This document shows positions 5,856 through 14,413 of a DNA stretch of 14,799 nucleotides, in pieces; positions within the stretch are counted from its first letter, which is position 1; every line of letters begins with the position of its first letter. The DNA lies in assembly GCA_905200545.1 (NCBI GenBank), contig CAJKKQ010000037.1, forward strand, positions 1 to 14,799, given 5' to 3'. The notes beneath the pieces are model-generated. The model was not told the origin of the DNA, did not search any database, and was given only the letters and a program-made list of their open reading frames with translations. The position numbers and the translations under genes are program-made. This stretch comes from an uncultured Oscillibacter sp. Lineage in GTDB: Bacteria; Bacillota; Clostridia; Oscillospirales; Oscillospiraceae.

Positions 5856-7227
5856 AAATGTGGACCTGGGCACCGGCCCGGTGGGAAAGCTGCTGTTCTC
5901 CCTGGCTCTGCCCACTATTACCTCCCAGATCGTCAACATGCTCTATAACCTGGTGGACCGGGTGTACATCGGCCACATGCAGCCGGTGGAGACTGTGGGC
6001 AAGCTGGCCCTCACGGGTGTGGGCGTGTGCCTGCCGGTCATCATGGTGATCTCCGCCTTTGCCGCGCTGGTAGGCATGGGCGGCGCTCCCCGCGCCTCCA
6101 TTGAGGAGGGCCGGGGCAATATTTCGGAATCCGAGCGCATCATGGGCAACTGCTTCACCCTGCTGATCGTCATTTCCGTGGTGCTGACGGTGTTCTTCCA
6201 GCTCTTCTCGGAGCCGCTGCTGCTGATCTTCGGCGCCAGTGAGGCCACCATCGGCTACGCCATGGACTACATGCGCATCTACTGCCTGGGCACGCTCTTC
6301 GTGCAGCTGACCCTGGGGATGAACGCCTACATCACCGCCCAGGGCTTCACCACCGTGGGTATGAAGACCGTTCTCATCGGCGCGGGCCTCAACACCGTGC
6401 TGGATCCCATTTTCATCTTCGCCTTCGACATGGGCGTCCAGGGTGCCGCCCTGGCTACCATCCTCTCTCAAGCGGTCTCCGCCGCGTGGGTACTGCGCTT
6501 CCTCACCAGCAGCCGCACCAAGTGGCACCTGCGCAAACAGTACCTGCGCCCCCGGCGCAAGGTGGTGCTGCCCTGCCTGGCCCTGGGCCTGTCCCCCTTT
6601 ATCATGCAGTCCACGGAGAGCCTCATCGCCATCTGCTTCAACGCCTCCCTGCTCAAATACGGCGGCGATACCGCCGTAGGCGCCATGACCATCCTCACCA
6701 GCATCATGCAGTTTGCCATGATGCCCCTCCAGGGTCTTACACAAGGCGCCCAGCCCATCGTCAGCTACAACTTCGGCGCCCACAATCCCCAGCGGGTGCG
6801 GGATGCCTTCCGGTGCCTGCTGCGGGCCTGCGTGATCTACTCCATGGGACTGTGGATCCTGGTGCAGCTGTTCCCCCGGATGTTCATTCTGATTTTCAAC
6901 AACAGCCCCCAGCTGGTGGATTACGCCGTCTGGGCGCTGCGGATCTACATGGGTGCCACCGGCATCTTCGGTATCCAGATCGCCTGCCAGCAGACCTTCA
7001 TCGCCCTGGGCAACGCCAAGACCTCGCTGTTCCTGGCGGTGCTGCGCAAGATCATCCTGCTGATCCCCCTTATTTATATTCTCCCCCACTTCTTCGCCGA
7101 CAAGGCCTTTGCCGTGTTTCTGGCGGAGCCGGTGGCAGACCTGCTGGCGGTCATCACCACCGCCTCCATGTTCTCCTACCAGTTCAGGCGGGCCATGGCA
7201 AAGCTGGAGGCGGAAACAACCACATAA
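5845..7227 (+). CDS. MATE-family multidrug/Na+ efflux transporter
   Basis: 460 residues, predicted to form 12 membrane helices in two pseudo-symmetric halves. Such proteins export drugs or metabolites in exchange for Na+ or H+. Family features are the N-terminal GKLLFSLALPTITSQIVNML followed by YNLVDRVYIGH, the GMNAYITAQG segment, and in the second half the QSTESLIAICFN and GLTQGAQPIVSYNFGA motifs, typical of the NorM/MepA-type branch. The open frame extends upstream to 5806, but GTG 5845 is preferred because AAGGAG (5831-5836) lies 8 bases before it. The gene then overlaps marR by 11 bases, consistent with co-translation. The protein ends with a short cytoplasmic tail. Which substrate it exports is unknown. 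Confidence 0.93.
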   Translation: MNRKNVDLGTGPVGKLLFSLALPTITSQIVNMLYNLVDRVYIGHMQPVETVGKLALTGVGVCLPVIMVISAFAALVGMGGAPRASIEEGRGNISESERIMGNCFTLLIVISVVLTVFFQLFSEPLLLIFGASEATIGYAMDYMRIYCLGTLFVQLTLGMNAYITAQGFTTVGMKTVLIGAGLNTVLDPIFIFAFDMGVQGAALATILSQAVSAAWVLRFLTSSRTKWHLRKQYLRPRRKVVLPCLALGLSPFIMQSTESLIAICFNASLLKYGGDTAVGAMTILTSIMQFAMMPLQGLTQGAQPIVSYNFGAHNPQRVRDAFRCLLRACVIYSMGLWILVQLFPRMFILIFNNSPQLVDYAVWALRIYMGATGIFGIQIACQQTFIALGNAKTSLFLAVLRKIILLIPLIYILPHFFADKAFAVFLAEPVADLLAVITTASMFSYQFRRAMAKLEAETTT

Positions 7228-7255
7228 GAGAAGTTTCATCCACGGAAAGAGAAAA

Positions 7256-7288
7256 GGGAACGCCCGGCGGGCGTTCCCTTTTTGTCTT
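7256..7288. terminator. Bidirectional terminator between the MATE gene and ribH
   Basis: A perfect 10-base stem (GGGAACGCCC, 7256-7265, with its complement at 7269-7278) is followed by TTTTT on the plus strand and preceded by AAAA. It can end both the MATE operon and, on the minus strand, the convergent riboflavin operon. Confidence 0.9.
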
Positions 7289-7309
7289 TTCACGCTGGTG
7301 CCGGCAATC

Positions 7310-7777
7310 TCATGCCTCCAGCTCCCGGATGAGGTTCACCATTTCAATGGCCCCCTGGGCACACTCGGCACCCTTGTTGCCGGCCTTGGTGCCGGCCCGC
7401 TCGATGGCCTGCTCAATGGTGTCGGTGGTGAGAACGCCGAACATCACGGGCACGTCACTGGCCAGGGCCACGTTGGCCACGCCCTTGGAGACCTCGCTGC
7501 ACACGTAGTCATAGTGGTTGGTGCTGCCCCGGATGACGGCGCCCAGAGCGATGACAGCGTCGTACTTGCCGCTCTTGGCCATCTTGGAGGCGATCAGCGG
7601 GATCTCGAAGGCGCCGGGCACCCAAGCCACGGCAATGTCCTCCTCCCGCACACCGTGACGCACCAAGACATCCTCGCAGCCGCTGAGGAGCTTGGAGACG
7701 ATGAACTCATTGAACCGGGCGGCCACAATGCCCACACGGATGTCCTGGGATACCAGTTTTCCCTCAAAGCATTTCAT
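7310..7777 (-). CDS. ribH: 6,7-dimethyl-8-ribityllumazine synthase
   Basis: 155 residues, full length. It condenses 5-amino-6-ribitylaminouracil with 3,4-dihydroxy-2-butanone 4-phosphate to give the lumazine precursor of riboflavin; members assemble into pentamers or 60-subunit capsids. Diagnostic segments are [12 protein letters not shown] (15-26), WVPGAFEIP (52-60), [14 protein letters not shown] (79-92) with the catalytic histidine H88, and [23 protein letters not shown] (starting at 114). It is the last gene of the riboflavin operon, 37 bases after ribBA. The ribosome binding site GGAGG (7789-7793) is 11 bases from the ATG, slightly long. A bidirectional terminator follows. Confidence 0.98.
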   Translation of the reverse strand: MKCFEGKLVSQDIRVGIVAARFNEFIVSKLLSGCEDVLVRHGVREEDIAVAWVPGAFEIPLIASKMAKSGKYDAVIALGAVIRGSTNHYDYVCSEVSKGVANVALASDVPVMFGVLTTDTIEQAIERAGTKAGNKGAECAQGAIEMVNLIRELEA

Positions 7778-7814
7778 AAAAAATTGTTCCTCCTTATTCG
7801 ATATGTAATGGTTC

Positions 7815-9017
7815 TCAGTAGTTCAGGATATGGCCCATCCGGTTCTGCTTGGTGCGCAGATAGAACAGGTCCTCCGCCGTAGCGGCCATCTGGATGGGCA
7901 CCCGCTCCACGATCTCCAACCCGAAGTCCGAAAGCTGGTAGACCTTGTCAGGGTTGTTGGTAAGGAGCCGCATGGTCCGCACTCCCAGGTCCCGCAGGAT
8001 CTGGGCACCGGTCCAGTACTCCCGCAGGTCCGGCGCAAAGCCCAGCTTCACGTTGGCGTCCACCGTATCATAGCCCTGCTCCTGGAGGGTGTAGGCCTTG
8101 AGCTTGTTGATGAGGCCAATGCCCCGGCCCTCCTGGCGCATGTACAGCAGCACGCCCCGGCCCTCCGCCTCGATCTGGCGCATGGCCGCTGCCAACTGCT
8201 GGCCGCAGTCGCAGCGCCGGGAGCCGAAGACGTCGCCGGTGAGGCACTCCGAGTGGACCCGGCACAGGACGTTCTCCCCGTCGCCGATGTCCCCCTTCAC
8301 CAGGGCCACGTGGTGCTCGCCGGTGAGGTCGTTGCTGTATCCGTAAATCTGAAAGTCTCCGTACCGGGTGGGCATCTTGGCCACAGCCTCGCGCACCACA
8401 TGCTTATCATGGCGGCGGCAGTAGTCCTGCAGAGCCTTGATGGTGAGGACCTTCAGTCCCCACTCCTGGGCTTTTTCCAGAAGCTCCGTGGTACGCATCA
8501 TGGTACCATCGTCCCGCATGATCTCGCAGCACAGTCCGCATTGGGTCAGTCCCGCCAGGCGGCACAGATCCACCGTGGCCTCCGTGTGGCCGTTGCGCAC
8601 CAGTACGCCGCCCCGCCGGGCAACCAGGGGGAATACATGCCCCGGCCGCCGCAGATCCTCCGGTCGGGTGGCGGGATCCACGCACATCCGGCAGGTATAG
8701 GCCCGCTCCTCCGCCGAGATGCCGGTGGTGGTATTCACATGGTCGATGGACACGGTAAAGGCGGTGCAGTGATTGTCGGTATTGACCTTCACCATCTGCT
8801 CCAGGCCCAGCCGGTCCGCCACCTCCGCACTCATGGGGGTGCAGATGAGGCCCTTGGCGTGGACCGCCATGAAGTTGACGTTCTCCGTGGTGGCGAACTG
8901 GGCGGCGCAGATCATATCCCCCTCGTTCTCCCGGTCAGGATCGTCGATGGTGATGAGGATGCGGCCCGCCCGCAGCTCCTCCAGCGCTTCCTCCACGGTG
9001 CAATATTGCTGTTCCAT
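7815..9017 (-). CDS. ribBA: Bifunctional 3,4-dihydroxy-2-butanone-4-phosphate synthase / GTP cyclohydrolase II
   Basis: 400 residues with both domains complete. The N-terminal RibB domain (about 1-200) makes the four-carbon unit from ribulose 5-phosphate and shows [11 protein letters not shown] (25-35), [12 protein letters not shown] (95-106) and [11 protein letters not shown] (141-151). The C-terminal RibA domain (about 205-400) opens GTP and shows the zinc cysteines C258, C269 and C271 in [17 protein letters not shown], then RQEGRGIGL (294-302) and LTNNPDKV (352-359). The open frame continues upstream, but ATG 9017 is chosen because AAGGAGG sits at the right distance and the extension would run into ribE. 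The ribosome binding site overlaps the ribE stop codon, so the two are tightly coupled. Confidence 0.98.
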   Translation of the reverse strand: MEQQYCTVEEALEELRAGRILITIDDPDRENEGDMICAAQFATTENVNFMAVHAKGLICTPMSAEVADRLGLEQMVKVNTDNHCTAFTVSIDHVNTTTGISAEERAYTCRMCVDPATRPEDLRRPGHVFPLVARRGGVLVRNGHTEATVDLCRLAGLTQCGLCCEIMRDDGTMMRTTELLEKAQEWGLKVLTIKALQDYCRRHDKHVVREAVAKMPTRYGDFQIYGYSNDLTGEHHVALVKGDIGDGENVLCRVHSECLTGDVFGSRRCDCGQQLAAAMRQIEAEGRGVLLYMRQEGRGIGLINKLKAYTLQEQGYDTVDANVKLGFAPDLREYWTGAQILRDLGVRTMRLLTNNPDKVYQLSDFGLEIVERVPIQMAATAEDLFYLRTKQNRMGHILNY

Positions 9018-9030
9018 TGGGATTGCCTCC

Positions 9031-9678
9031 TTAAAATCCGTTGCTGGCGAGAAACTCCAGGGTGAGGCCGCTCTTGGGGGCTTCCTGCGCCTGGGGCCGC
9101 AGCAGTTTTTCCACATATTTTCCGATGATGTCCGTCTCCAGATTGACGGTGTCTCCCGCGTGCTTGCGGCCCAGGAGGGTCACCTCCGCCGTGTGGGGAA
9201 TGACGGAGACGGAGAACCGGTCCGCCTCCACAGAGGCCACCGTCAGGCTGATGCCGTCGATGGCGATGGAGCCTTTCTCCACCACGTACCGCAGCAGCTG
9301 GGGGGAGGCGGAGATGGTGTACCACACGGCGTTGCCGTCCCTGCGCAGGTTTGTGATGGTGCCCACGCCGTCGATATGGCCGGAGACGATGTGGCCGCCG
9401 AAGCGTCCGTCCGCCGCCATGGCCCGCTCCAGATTTACCCGGCTGCCAGTGCCCTGGCTGCCCAAAGCGGAGCGGTCCAGAGTCTCGTGCATCACGTCGG
9501 CGGTAAAGCCGCCGTCATCCAGGCTGGTGACCGTCAGGCACACGCCGTTGACCGCCACACTGTCGCCGATCTTCAACCCCGGCAGAATCTCCCGGGCCCC
9601 GATGGACAGCACGGCCCAGCAGCCGCCCCGCTTCACAGCCCGGACGGTGCCCAGTTCTTCAACGATCCCCGTGAACAT
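9031..9678 (-). CDS. ribE: Riboflavin synthase alpha chain
   Basis: 215 residues made of two homologous lumazine-binding barrels (about 1-95 and 96-190) plus a C-terminal trimerisation helix. It dismutates two dimethyl-ribityllumazine molecules to riboflavin and the pyrimidine precursor. The start [10 protein letters not shown] is almost invariant in the family. Both barrels carry the paired motif, [15 protein letters not shown] (39-53) and [15 protein letters not shown] (136-150), and [12 protein letters not shown] (95-106) opens the second barrel. It overlaps the 3' end of ribD by 20 bases, with GAGGTGG upstream of the ATG. Confidence 0.98.
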   Translation of the reverse strand: MFTGIVEELGTVRAVKRGGCWAVLSIGAREILPGLKIGDSVAVNGVCLTVTSLDDGGFTADVMHETLDRSALGSQGTGSRVNLERAMAADGRFGGHIVSGHIDGVGTITNLRRDGNAVWYTISASPQLLRYVVEKGSIAIDGISLTVASVEADRFSVSVIPHTAEVTLLGRKHAGDTVNLETDIIGKYVEKLLRPQAQEAPKSGLTLEFLASNGF

Positions 9679-10765
9679 TTGTGTCCACCTCGCTTTCCAG
9701 CAAGAAATCCTCCCCCAGGGGGATGACGGTGGTGTTTTTCAGCCGGATGGCATCATCCGGCACCGCCACGCCTATGCCGCCCACCGGGGAGGGTGCCACC
9801 TTTCCCCCGAAGAGCTTGGGTGCGATGTAAGCCTGCACCCGCTCCACGATGCCGCTCTCCAGCGCCGCCCAGTTGAGGGTGCCGCCGCCCTCCAGCAGCA
9901 CGCTGTCGATCTGCTCCGCACCCAGGCGCTCCATCAGGGCGGCGAGATCCACATGGCCGTCCCGCTGCGGCAGGTCCCACACCCGGCAGCCCGCCGCCTC
10001 CAGTGCCGCCGCCCGCTCCGGCGGCGGATCGCAGGCAGCCAGGATGGTGGGAATCTCCCGGGCGGTGCGGACGATCTGACTGTCCAGCGGCGTCCGCAGG
10101 TGGGTATCGCAGACGATCCGCAGGGGATTTTTCCCTCCCTCCATCCGGCAGTTCAGGAGGGGATCGTCCCGGAGCACCGTTCCCACGCCGCACAGAATGG
10201 CCGCATAACGGTGGCGGTCCTGATGCACCCGCTGCCGGGCTGCCTCCCCGGTGATCCACCGGGAAGCGCCGGTATGGGTGGCGATCTTGCCGTCCATGGT
10301 CATGGCGTACTTCATCACCACATAGGGCCGCCGGGTCTGGATGTAATGGAAAAACACCCGGTTCAATGCGTCGCAGGCCGCCCTTTCCACCCCGGTCTCC
10401 ACCGTGATGCCGTGCTCACGCAAAAATGCCAGGCCCTTCCCCGCCACCAGGGGATTGGGGTCGTCAGAGCCCACCACCACCCGGGTGATGCCCGCCTCCA
10501 GGATGGCCTGGGTGCAGGGGGGCTGCTTGCCGTAATGGCAGCAGGGCTCCAACGTGACATACAGCGTGGCTCCGGCCGGGGATTCCGTGCAGTTTGCCAG
10601 GGCGTCCCGCTCCGCGTGGAGATCACCGTAGCGGTGATGCCACCCCTGTCCGATGATGCGCCCGTCCTTGACGATCACCGCACCCACCATGGGATTGGGG
10701 GAGGTCCACCCTGCTCCCCGCTCCGCCAGTTCCAGAGCCAGGCGCATATACTCCCAGTCGTTCAT
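9659..10765 (-). CDS. ribD: Bifunctional pyrimidine deaminase / reductase of riboflavin synthesis
   Basis: 368 residues. The N-terminal deaminase (about 1-145) has TSPNPMVGAVIV (21-32), the zinc site H50-A-E52 and the cysteines C75 and C84 in LEPCCHYGKQPPC. The C-terminal reductase (about 146-368) starts with RPYVVMKYAMTMDGKIA and has the later GGGTLNW segment. Together they turn diaminohydroxyphosphoribosylaminopyrimidine into the ribitylamino-uracil phosphate. The open frame extends further upstream into the riboswitch leader, but ATG 10765 is right because GGGAGG lies just before it and the family N-terminus begins here. It is the first gene of the ribD-ribE-ribBA-ribH operon. Confidence 0.97.
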   Translation of the reverse strand: MNDWEYMRLALELAERGAGWTSPNPMVGAVIVKDGRIIGQGWHHRYGDLHAERDALANCTESPAGATLYVTLEPCCHYGKQPPCTQAILEAGITRVVVGSDDPNPLVAGKGLAFLREHGITVETGVERAACDALNRVFFHYIQTRRPYVVMKYAMTMDGKIATHTGASRWITGEAARQRVHQDRHRYAAILCGVGTVLRDDPLLNCRMEGGKNPLRIVCDTHLRTPLDSQIVRTAREIPTILAACDPPPERAAALEAAGCRVWDLPQRDGHVDLAALMERLGAEQIDSVLLEGGGTLNWAALESGIVERVQAYIAPKLFGGKVAPSPVGGIGVAVPDDAIRLKNTTVIPLGEDFLLESEVDTNVHGDR

Positions 10766-10782
10766 ACTTGCCTCCCAGCAAA

Positions 10783-10815
10783 GAAAAAATGCCTTGAACG
10801 GACGGTTCAAGGCAT
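10783..10815 (-). terminator. Attenuator terminator 2 in the riboflavin leader
   Basis: On the minus strand a perfect 11-base stem (ATGCCTTGAAC with its complement) encloses a 5-base loop and runs into a T tract. It lies 18 bases upstream of the ribD start codon, so read-through is required for expression. Its left arm shares 8 complementary bases with the FMN aptamer (10976-10983). Confidence 0.88.
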
Positions 10816-10846
10816 CATGAAACGCTGGTGGGCCCGCGCCCGACGG

Positions 10847-10882
10847 AAAAGACAAAACCCCGGAATGTATCCACATTCCAGG
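10847..10882 (-). terminator. Terminator-like hairpin 1 in the riboflavin leader
   Basis: On the minus strand CCTGGAATGT pairs with ACATTCCGGG (10 pairs including one G-T) around a GGAT loop, followed by TTTTGTCTTTT. It lies between the FMN aptamer and terminator 2. It may be a first terminator or an alternative part of the expression platform. Confidence 0.55.
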
Positions 10883-10925
10883 GCGCTTCCATGGGCGCAG
10901 GCGCTTTTGGCTCCCGCGTACACAC

Positions 10926-11034
10926 GATCTTCTTTCATCCAGACTGTACTGTCGGCTTCGGAATCGCACCGAATCATGCCTTGCGGCTCGTGGGCTGTAC
11001 CACCGGTGGGGAATTGCACCCCGCCCTGAAGATC
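10926..11034 (-). ncRNA. FMN riboswitch (RFN element)
   Basis: Read on the minus strand, the conserved RFN blocks occur in order: the P1 arm GATCTTC, GGGCGGGGTGCAATTCCCCA, CCGGTGGTACAGCC, CACGAGC, a GCC-GCAA-GGC hairpin, ATTCGGTGCGATTCCG, AAGCCGACAGT, and the closing GGATGAAAGAAGATC, which pairs with the first P1 arm. It binds flavin mononucleotide and shuts off the operon when FMN is plentiful. It precedes ribD by about 160 bases, which hold two terminator-like hairpins, indicating control by premature termination. Confidence 0.97.
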
Positions 11035-11051
11035 CTGATTCAATTAACGCA

Positions 11052-11080
11052 AGTATACCCCCCATGGGACGCATTGTCAA
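11052..11080 (-). promoter_or_regulatory. Promoter of the riboflavin operon
   Basis: TTGACA (-35, 11075-11080) and TATACT (-10, 11052-11057) are separated by exactly 17 bases on the minus strand, close to consensus. The predicted start is near 11045, just upstream of the FMN aptamer. Confidence 0.88.
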
Positions 11081-11123
11081 TGCCCATTTCCCCCGCCGGG
11101 CGTCGGTAGGGAGAAAGGGGCCG

Positions 11124-12281
11124 TCAGAGCTCCGTGGCAGCCGGGCGCTTCTCCGCCGGGCTGCGGCCCGGCCGGGTATAGAGCAGCGTGGCCAGAACCA
11201 CCGTCACCGGGACGCTGAGCACCATGCCGAAGCTGCCGGAGAGGCCCTGCATGACAGCGATGCCGATGTTGTTGGAGTTGATGATCTGCAGCCAGGGCAG
11301 GTCGTAGGCGTAATCCATCACCAGCATGGAGACGCTGCCCCCCGCAAAGGCCAGGATCAGGGTGTTGGAATCCGTACCCATCATATCCCGGCCCACCCGC
11401 ATGCCCGCCCGGAACAGCTCCCGCCGGGAGATGTCCGGCGTCTGGGCCTGCACCTCGCTCATGGCACTGGAGATGGACATGGCCACATCCATGGTGGCCC
11501 CCAGGGCGGAGATCAGCAAGCCGGAGAACAGCAGTCCCCCCACCTGGATGCCGGAGGTGCTCCACAGGGTCAACAGGCTCTCGATATCGCTGACGTTCCA
11601 GCCGGTGATCCCGGTGGCGGCGGAAAAGAGGGAGGCGGCGATGCCGGCCATCATGACCCCCGCCACCGTCCCCGCCGTGGCCACCAGGGTCTTGCGGGTG
11701 GGTCCCCCCACCAGCCACAGCGTCACCACCGTGGTGACGGCGCAGATCAAAACCGCGCTCCAGAAGGGGGACCAGCCCCGGTAGATCATGGGCAGGTATC
11801 CCAGCAGGATGCTCCCGAAGGTGAATACCAGCCCCAGGGCCCCCTTGGCCCCCTGCCATCCGCCGATGAGGCACAGGGCCAGCAGGTACAGCGCCGCAAA
11901 GGCCAGGATGGGTACCTCCCGGTCCTGGGCATACACGCTGGTGATGGCCGTGTCCCCCGCCACGCTCTGCATCACCACCACCTTCATCCCCACGGTGCAG
12001 GGGGCGCCGAAGAGATAGCCGGAGCTGGAGGTGGTCTCCAGTTCCTCCCCCGCCAGGGCGCCGGTGGTCATGCGCACACGCACCACCTGCTCCCCCACCC
12101 GGGTGCCGTCGGGCTGCAGGTTGTCCTGCAAAATGGCAGTGACCACGCCCTTTTCAAAGGTCTGGCCCTCCCGGGAGATCAGGGGCACCTTGTCCACCTG
12201 ATTGAGCCAGATCAGCAGCACCGCAAAAGCCGCCAGCAATACCAGCGGCGGCACATAGCGTTTCCAGTCCAGAGTTTTCAA
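11124..12281 (-). CDS. YibE/F-family multi-pass membrane protein
   Basis: 385 residues from the chosen start. One N-terminal membrane helix (about 9-27, YVPPLVLLAAFAVLLIWL) is followed by an extracytoplasmic domain of roughly 95 residues and then a C-terminal bundle of about seven helices, the layout of YibE/F proteins. Recognisable segments are TRKTLVATAGTVAGV, LLFSGLLISALGATMDVAMS and RELFRAGMRVGRDMMGTDSNTL. The function of the family is not firmly established; a transport role is often supposed. The open frame continues to 12353, but that would place the N-terminus inside a 15-base terminator hairpin. TTG 12281, with GGAAAGGAA (12291-12299) 9 bases upstream, is preferred. No clear terminator separates it from the riboflavin promoter downstream. 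Confidence 0.85.
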   Translation of the reverse strand: MKTLDWKRYVPPLVLLAAFAVLLIWLNQVDKVPLISREGQTFEKGVVTAILQDNLQPDGTRVGEQVVRVRMTTGALAGEELETTSSSGYLFGAPCTVGMKVVVMQSVAGDTAITSVYAQDREVPILAFAALYLLALCLIGGWQGAKGALGLVFTFGSILLGYLPMIYRGWSPFWSAVLICAVTTVVTLWLVGGPTRKTLVATAGTVAGVMMAGIAASLFSAATGITGWNVSDIESLLTLWSTSGIQVGGLLFSGLLISALGATMDVAMSISSAMSEVQAQTPDISRRELFRAGMRVGRDMMGTDSNTLILAFAGGSVSMLVMDYAYDLPWLQIINSNNIGIAVMQGLSGSFGMVLSVPVTVVLATLLYTRPGRSPAEKRPAATEL

Positions 12282-12314
12282 GAGATGATCTTCCTTTCCA
12301 TCCGCCGGAAAGAA

Positions 12315-12350
12315 CATCTCTCCGCAGGCGATGGTGCCTGCGGAGAGATG
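12315..12350 (-). terminator. Perfect hairpin between the phosphatase gene and the YibE/F gene
   Basis: Two 15-base perfectly complementary arms (12315-12329 and 12336-12350) enclose a 6-base loop. On the minus strand TTCTTTCC follows, a poor T tract. It most likely ends the phosphatase transcript fully or partly, or stabilises its 3' end. Confidence 0.75.
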
Positions 12351-12371
12351 CAATTCCTGCCGGGATATCGA

Positions 12372-14321
12372 TTACTTGCCCAGCTTGGTGAGGGCGTAGT
12401 CCACCGTGGAGGCGGTGACGGCGGAACCCGTCAGCAAGCCATTGCTCTTGGCGAAGGTCAGGCCCTGGGCCAGATTGGCATTGGCAGAGGCACCGGCCTT
12501 GCCCTGGAGGGCAGCATAGCGGGTCAGCATGGCGGCAAACTGCGCCTGGGAGATCACCGCGTCAGGCTGGAAGGCGGAGGCGTTCATGCCCTTGACGATG
12601 CCCTGGGACTTGGCCCAGGCCACAGCCTCGGCATAGGAGGCATTGGCATCCACATCGGCAAAGCCGGCGTCAGCGCTGACAGTGGGGCAGCCGGCGGCCT
12701 CATAGAGGCGCTCCACAGCCTGGGCCCGGGTCAGGGGCGCGGTGAGGCTCTCGCCGTCGCCGGTCTTGTTGATGGTGAAGGTGGAGTCGATCTTCTCGGT
12801 CTTGCCGTCAGCGGTGAGCTGATAGGTGTCGATGGAGAAGGAGGTCTCGCTCATGGTGATGACGGACCAGCTGGGCAGCCAGTTCTGGCTGCGGTTTGCA
12901 ATGTAGTCCTGCTGGCCGGAGATGAGCTCATAGAACTTGGAACCGGAGGCAGAGTTGGCGGTCATGTACAGCGTGCCGTTGGGGTTGGTGACGGTGCTGC
13001 CCACGGTGGTCTCGATGGTGTAGCAGTGGTTGTCCGCCTGGAAGTTGCTCAGCAGAGTCTCGCCGGTGGTGTCCCCGTCCTCCGGATACAGGGGAATCTG
13101 GGTGTTGGTCTGGGTGTTGTAGGCGTTGTCCCAATCGTAGTCGGTACCCTCGGCGTTGAGCTGGAACTCATAGGTGCCGTGGCTCTGTCCGTCGCCGTAG
13201 AGCAGCTTGGAGCGGCTGTAGGTGTGGTCGTGGCCCTGGAGCACCACATCGATGTCGTACTGGTCAAAGATGGGAGTCAGCTGGGTCCGCAGGATCATGC
13301 CGTCGGTGTCGGAGTGATCCAGGCCGCTGCCGTAGATATCCTGGTGGATAGTGACGATGCGCCAGGCGGCGTCGGGATCGGAGGCGACCGCCTGGGCGAT
13401 GGCCTGCTTGTGCTCCGCCACATTGTAGTTATTGGTGTTGAGCACGATGAACAGCCCGTTGCCGTAGGAGTAGTAGTAATCTCCGCCGGCGGCAGTGGTG
13501 CCGTAATCCGTGGCGTTGGGGTTGTTGAAGTGGTACTGGTAGTCGGGGTTCAGGGAGTCATGGTTGCCGATGGCGGTGGCAACCGGCAGGTAGCTCAGCA
13601 CGTCGGCGCTGAGGTACCCGGCATACTCCTCCTCCTTGGGCTGGCCGGTCTTGTTGACCTGGTCACCGGCGGAGATGATGAAGCTCACATCCGGATCCTG
13701 GGCCACCGCGGCCTCCAGGGTGCGGTTCCAGCCGAAGGCGTCGTTGCGGGCGGCGGTGTTGGCGGCGCCGGAATCACCGCTGAGGGTCTCACTGCCCTGA
13801 GGCTGGCCCTTGGAGGCACCGATCTGGGGGTCGCCCACGTACAGCATCTTGACGGTGGAGAAGCTGTGGGTCCGGTAGGTCTCCACATCGGACTGCACGC
13901 CGTTCTTTTCCACGGTGTAGTAGTAGGTGGTGTTCTCCTTCAGGCCCGTCACGGTGACATAGTTGTAGTCATAGGCCTCGCCGCCGGTGAGATCGCTGTC
14001 CACATCCGCGCTGGTGCCGGTAAAGGTTTTCAGGGCATTCTTGTCGGTGCCGAAATGCACCACGGGGGTGGCGGCCTGGCCGTTGTCCTTGCTGTACCAG
14101 GCAAAGTTCAGCTCCGTCTCGTCGGCGCCGGGGGTCAGGGAGACCTGGGTGTAATCCGTGGCAACGCTCTCCCACTCTTTCGTCCAGGCATTCCATTCCG
14201 CACTTCCGCCCACGGAGGCGCCGTCGTTATAGTGCACGGTGGCTGCCAGCGCGGGAACGGTGGTTCCCACCAGCAGCGCCCCGCAGACAACACCGGTCAG
14301 AAGTCTTTTCTTCACATTCAT
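12372..14321 (-). CDS. Secreted purple-acid-phosphatase-like metallophosphoesterase with C-terminal SLH repeats
   Basis: 649 residues. A signal peptide (1-27) has KKR, a hydrophobic core and an ALA-A cleavage site. A fibronectin-like purple-acid-phosphatase N-domain (about 53-155, ending with LKENTTYYYTVE) precedes the metallophosphoesterase domain (about 157-500). All metal-site motifs are visible: GDPQIG (D164), GDQVNK (D220), GNHD (N253, H254), H326 in TIHQDIYG, and GHDH (H364, H366). The C-terminus has an SLH-type repeat (about 528-575, LTRAQAVERLYEAAG, FADVDANASYAEAVAWAKSQGIVKG) and remnants of a second and possibly third (578-649), which would hold it on the cell wall. The enzyme probably releases phosphate from external phosphomonoesters; substrate and metals are inferred from the family. 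GGAAGAGGAAGGATC precedes the ATG. Confidence 0.93.
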   Translation of the reverse strand: MNVKKRLLTGVVCGALLVGTTVPALAATVHYNDGASVGGSAEWNAWTKEWESVATDYTQVSLTPGADETELNFAWYSKDNGQAATPVVHFGTDKNALKTFTGTSADVDSDLTGGEAYDYNYVTVTGLKENTTYYYTVEKNGVQSDVETYRTHSFSTVKMLYVGDPQIGASKGQPQGSETLSGDSGAANTAARNDAFGWNRTLEAAVAQDPDVSFIISAGDQVNKTGQPKEEEYAGYLSADVLSYLPVATAIGNHDSLNPDYQYHFNNPNATDYGTTAAGGDYYYSYGNGLFIVLNTNNYNVAEHKQAIAQAVASDPDAAWRIVTIHQDIYGSGLDHSDTDGMILRTQLTPIFDQYDIDVVLQGHDHTYSRSKLLYGDGQSHGTYEFQLNAEGTDYDWDNAYNTQTNTQIPLYPEDGDTTGETLLSNFQADNHCYTIETTVGSTVTNPNGTLYMTANSASGSKFYELISGQQDYIANRSQNWLPSWSVITMSETSFSIDTYQLTADGKTEKIDSTFTINKTGDGESLTAPLTRAQAVERLYEAAGCPTVSADAGFADVDANASYAEAVAWAKSQGIVKGMNASAFQPDAVISQAQFAAMLTRYAALQGKAGASANANLAQGLTFAKSNGLLTGSAVTASTVDYALTKLGK

Positions 14322-14378
14322 GTTGATCCTTCCTCTTCCTTGTCTTGAGTTGTGTCACAGTTGCCTTTGACAGGTGAG

Positions 14379-14407
14379 AGTATAGGCCTCCGCCGGCATG
14401 GCTTCAA
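14379..14407 (-). promoter_or_regulatory. Promoter of the phosphatase gene
   Basis: On the minus strand TTGAAG (14402-14407) and TATACT (14379-14384) are 17 bases apart. The predicted start is near 14372, giving a leader of about 50 bases. The -35 is weak (4 of 6), so help from an activator is plausible. Confidence 0.7.
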
Positions 14408-14413
14408 GGTCCG

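Noticed and set aside
5680..7293. Open frame of over 500 codons on the minus strand opposite the MATE gene
   Set aside because: Low-complexity Gly/His/Gln-rich translation and no family features; the MATE frame on the other strand is unmistakable.
9041..11029. Long plus-strand open frame across ribE, ribD and the riboswitch
   Set aside because: It crosses the FMN aptamer and terminators and is antisense to two certain enzymes, so it is a shadow frame.
11064..14348. Very long open frame on the plus strand (over 1000 codons) antisense to the YibE/F and phosphatase genes
   Set aside because: Its composition is almost only Gly, Ala, His, Gln, Val and Leu, with no domain resemblance and no ribosome binding site. 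It mirrors two well-supported minus-strand genes and is a product of GC-rich codon use.
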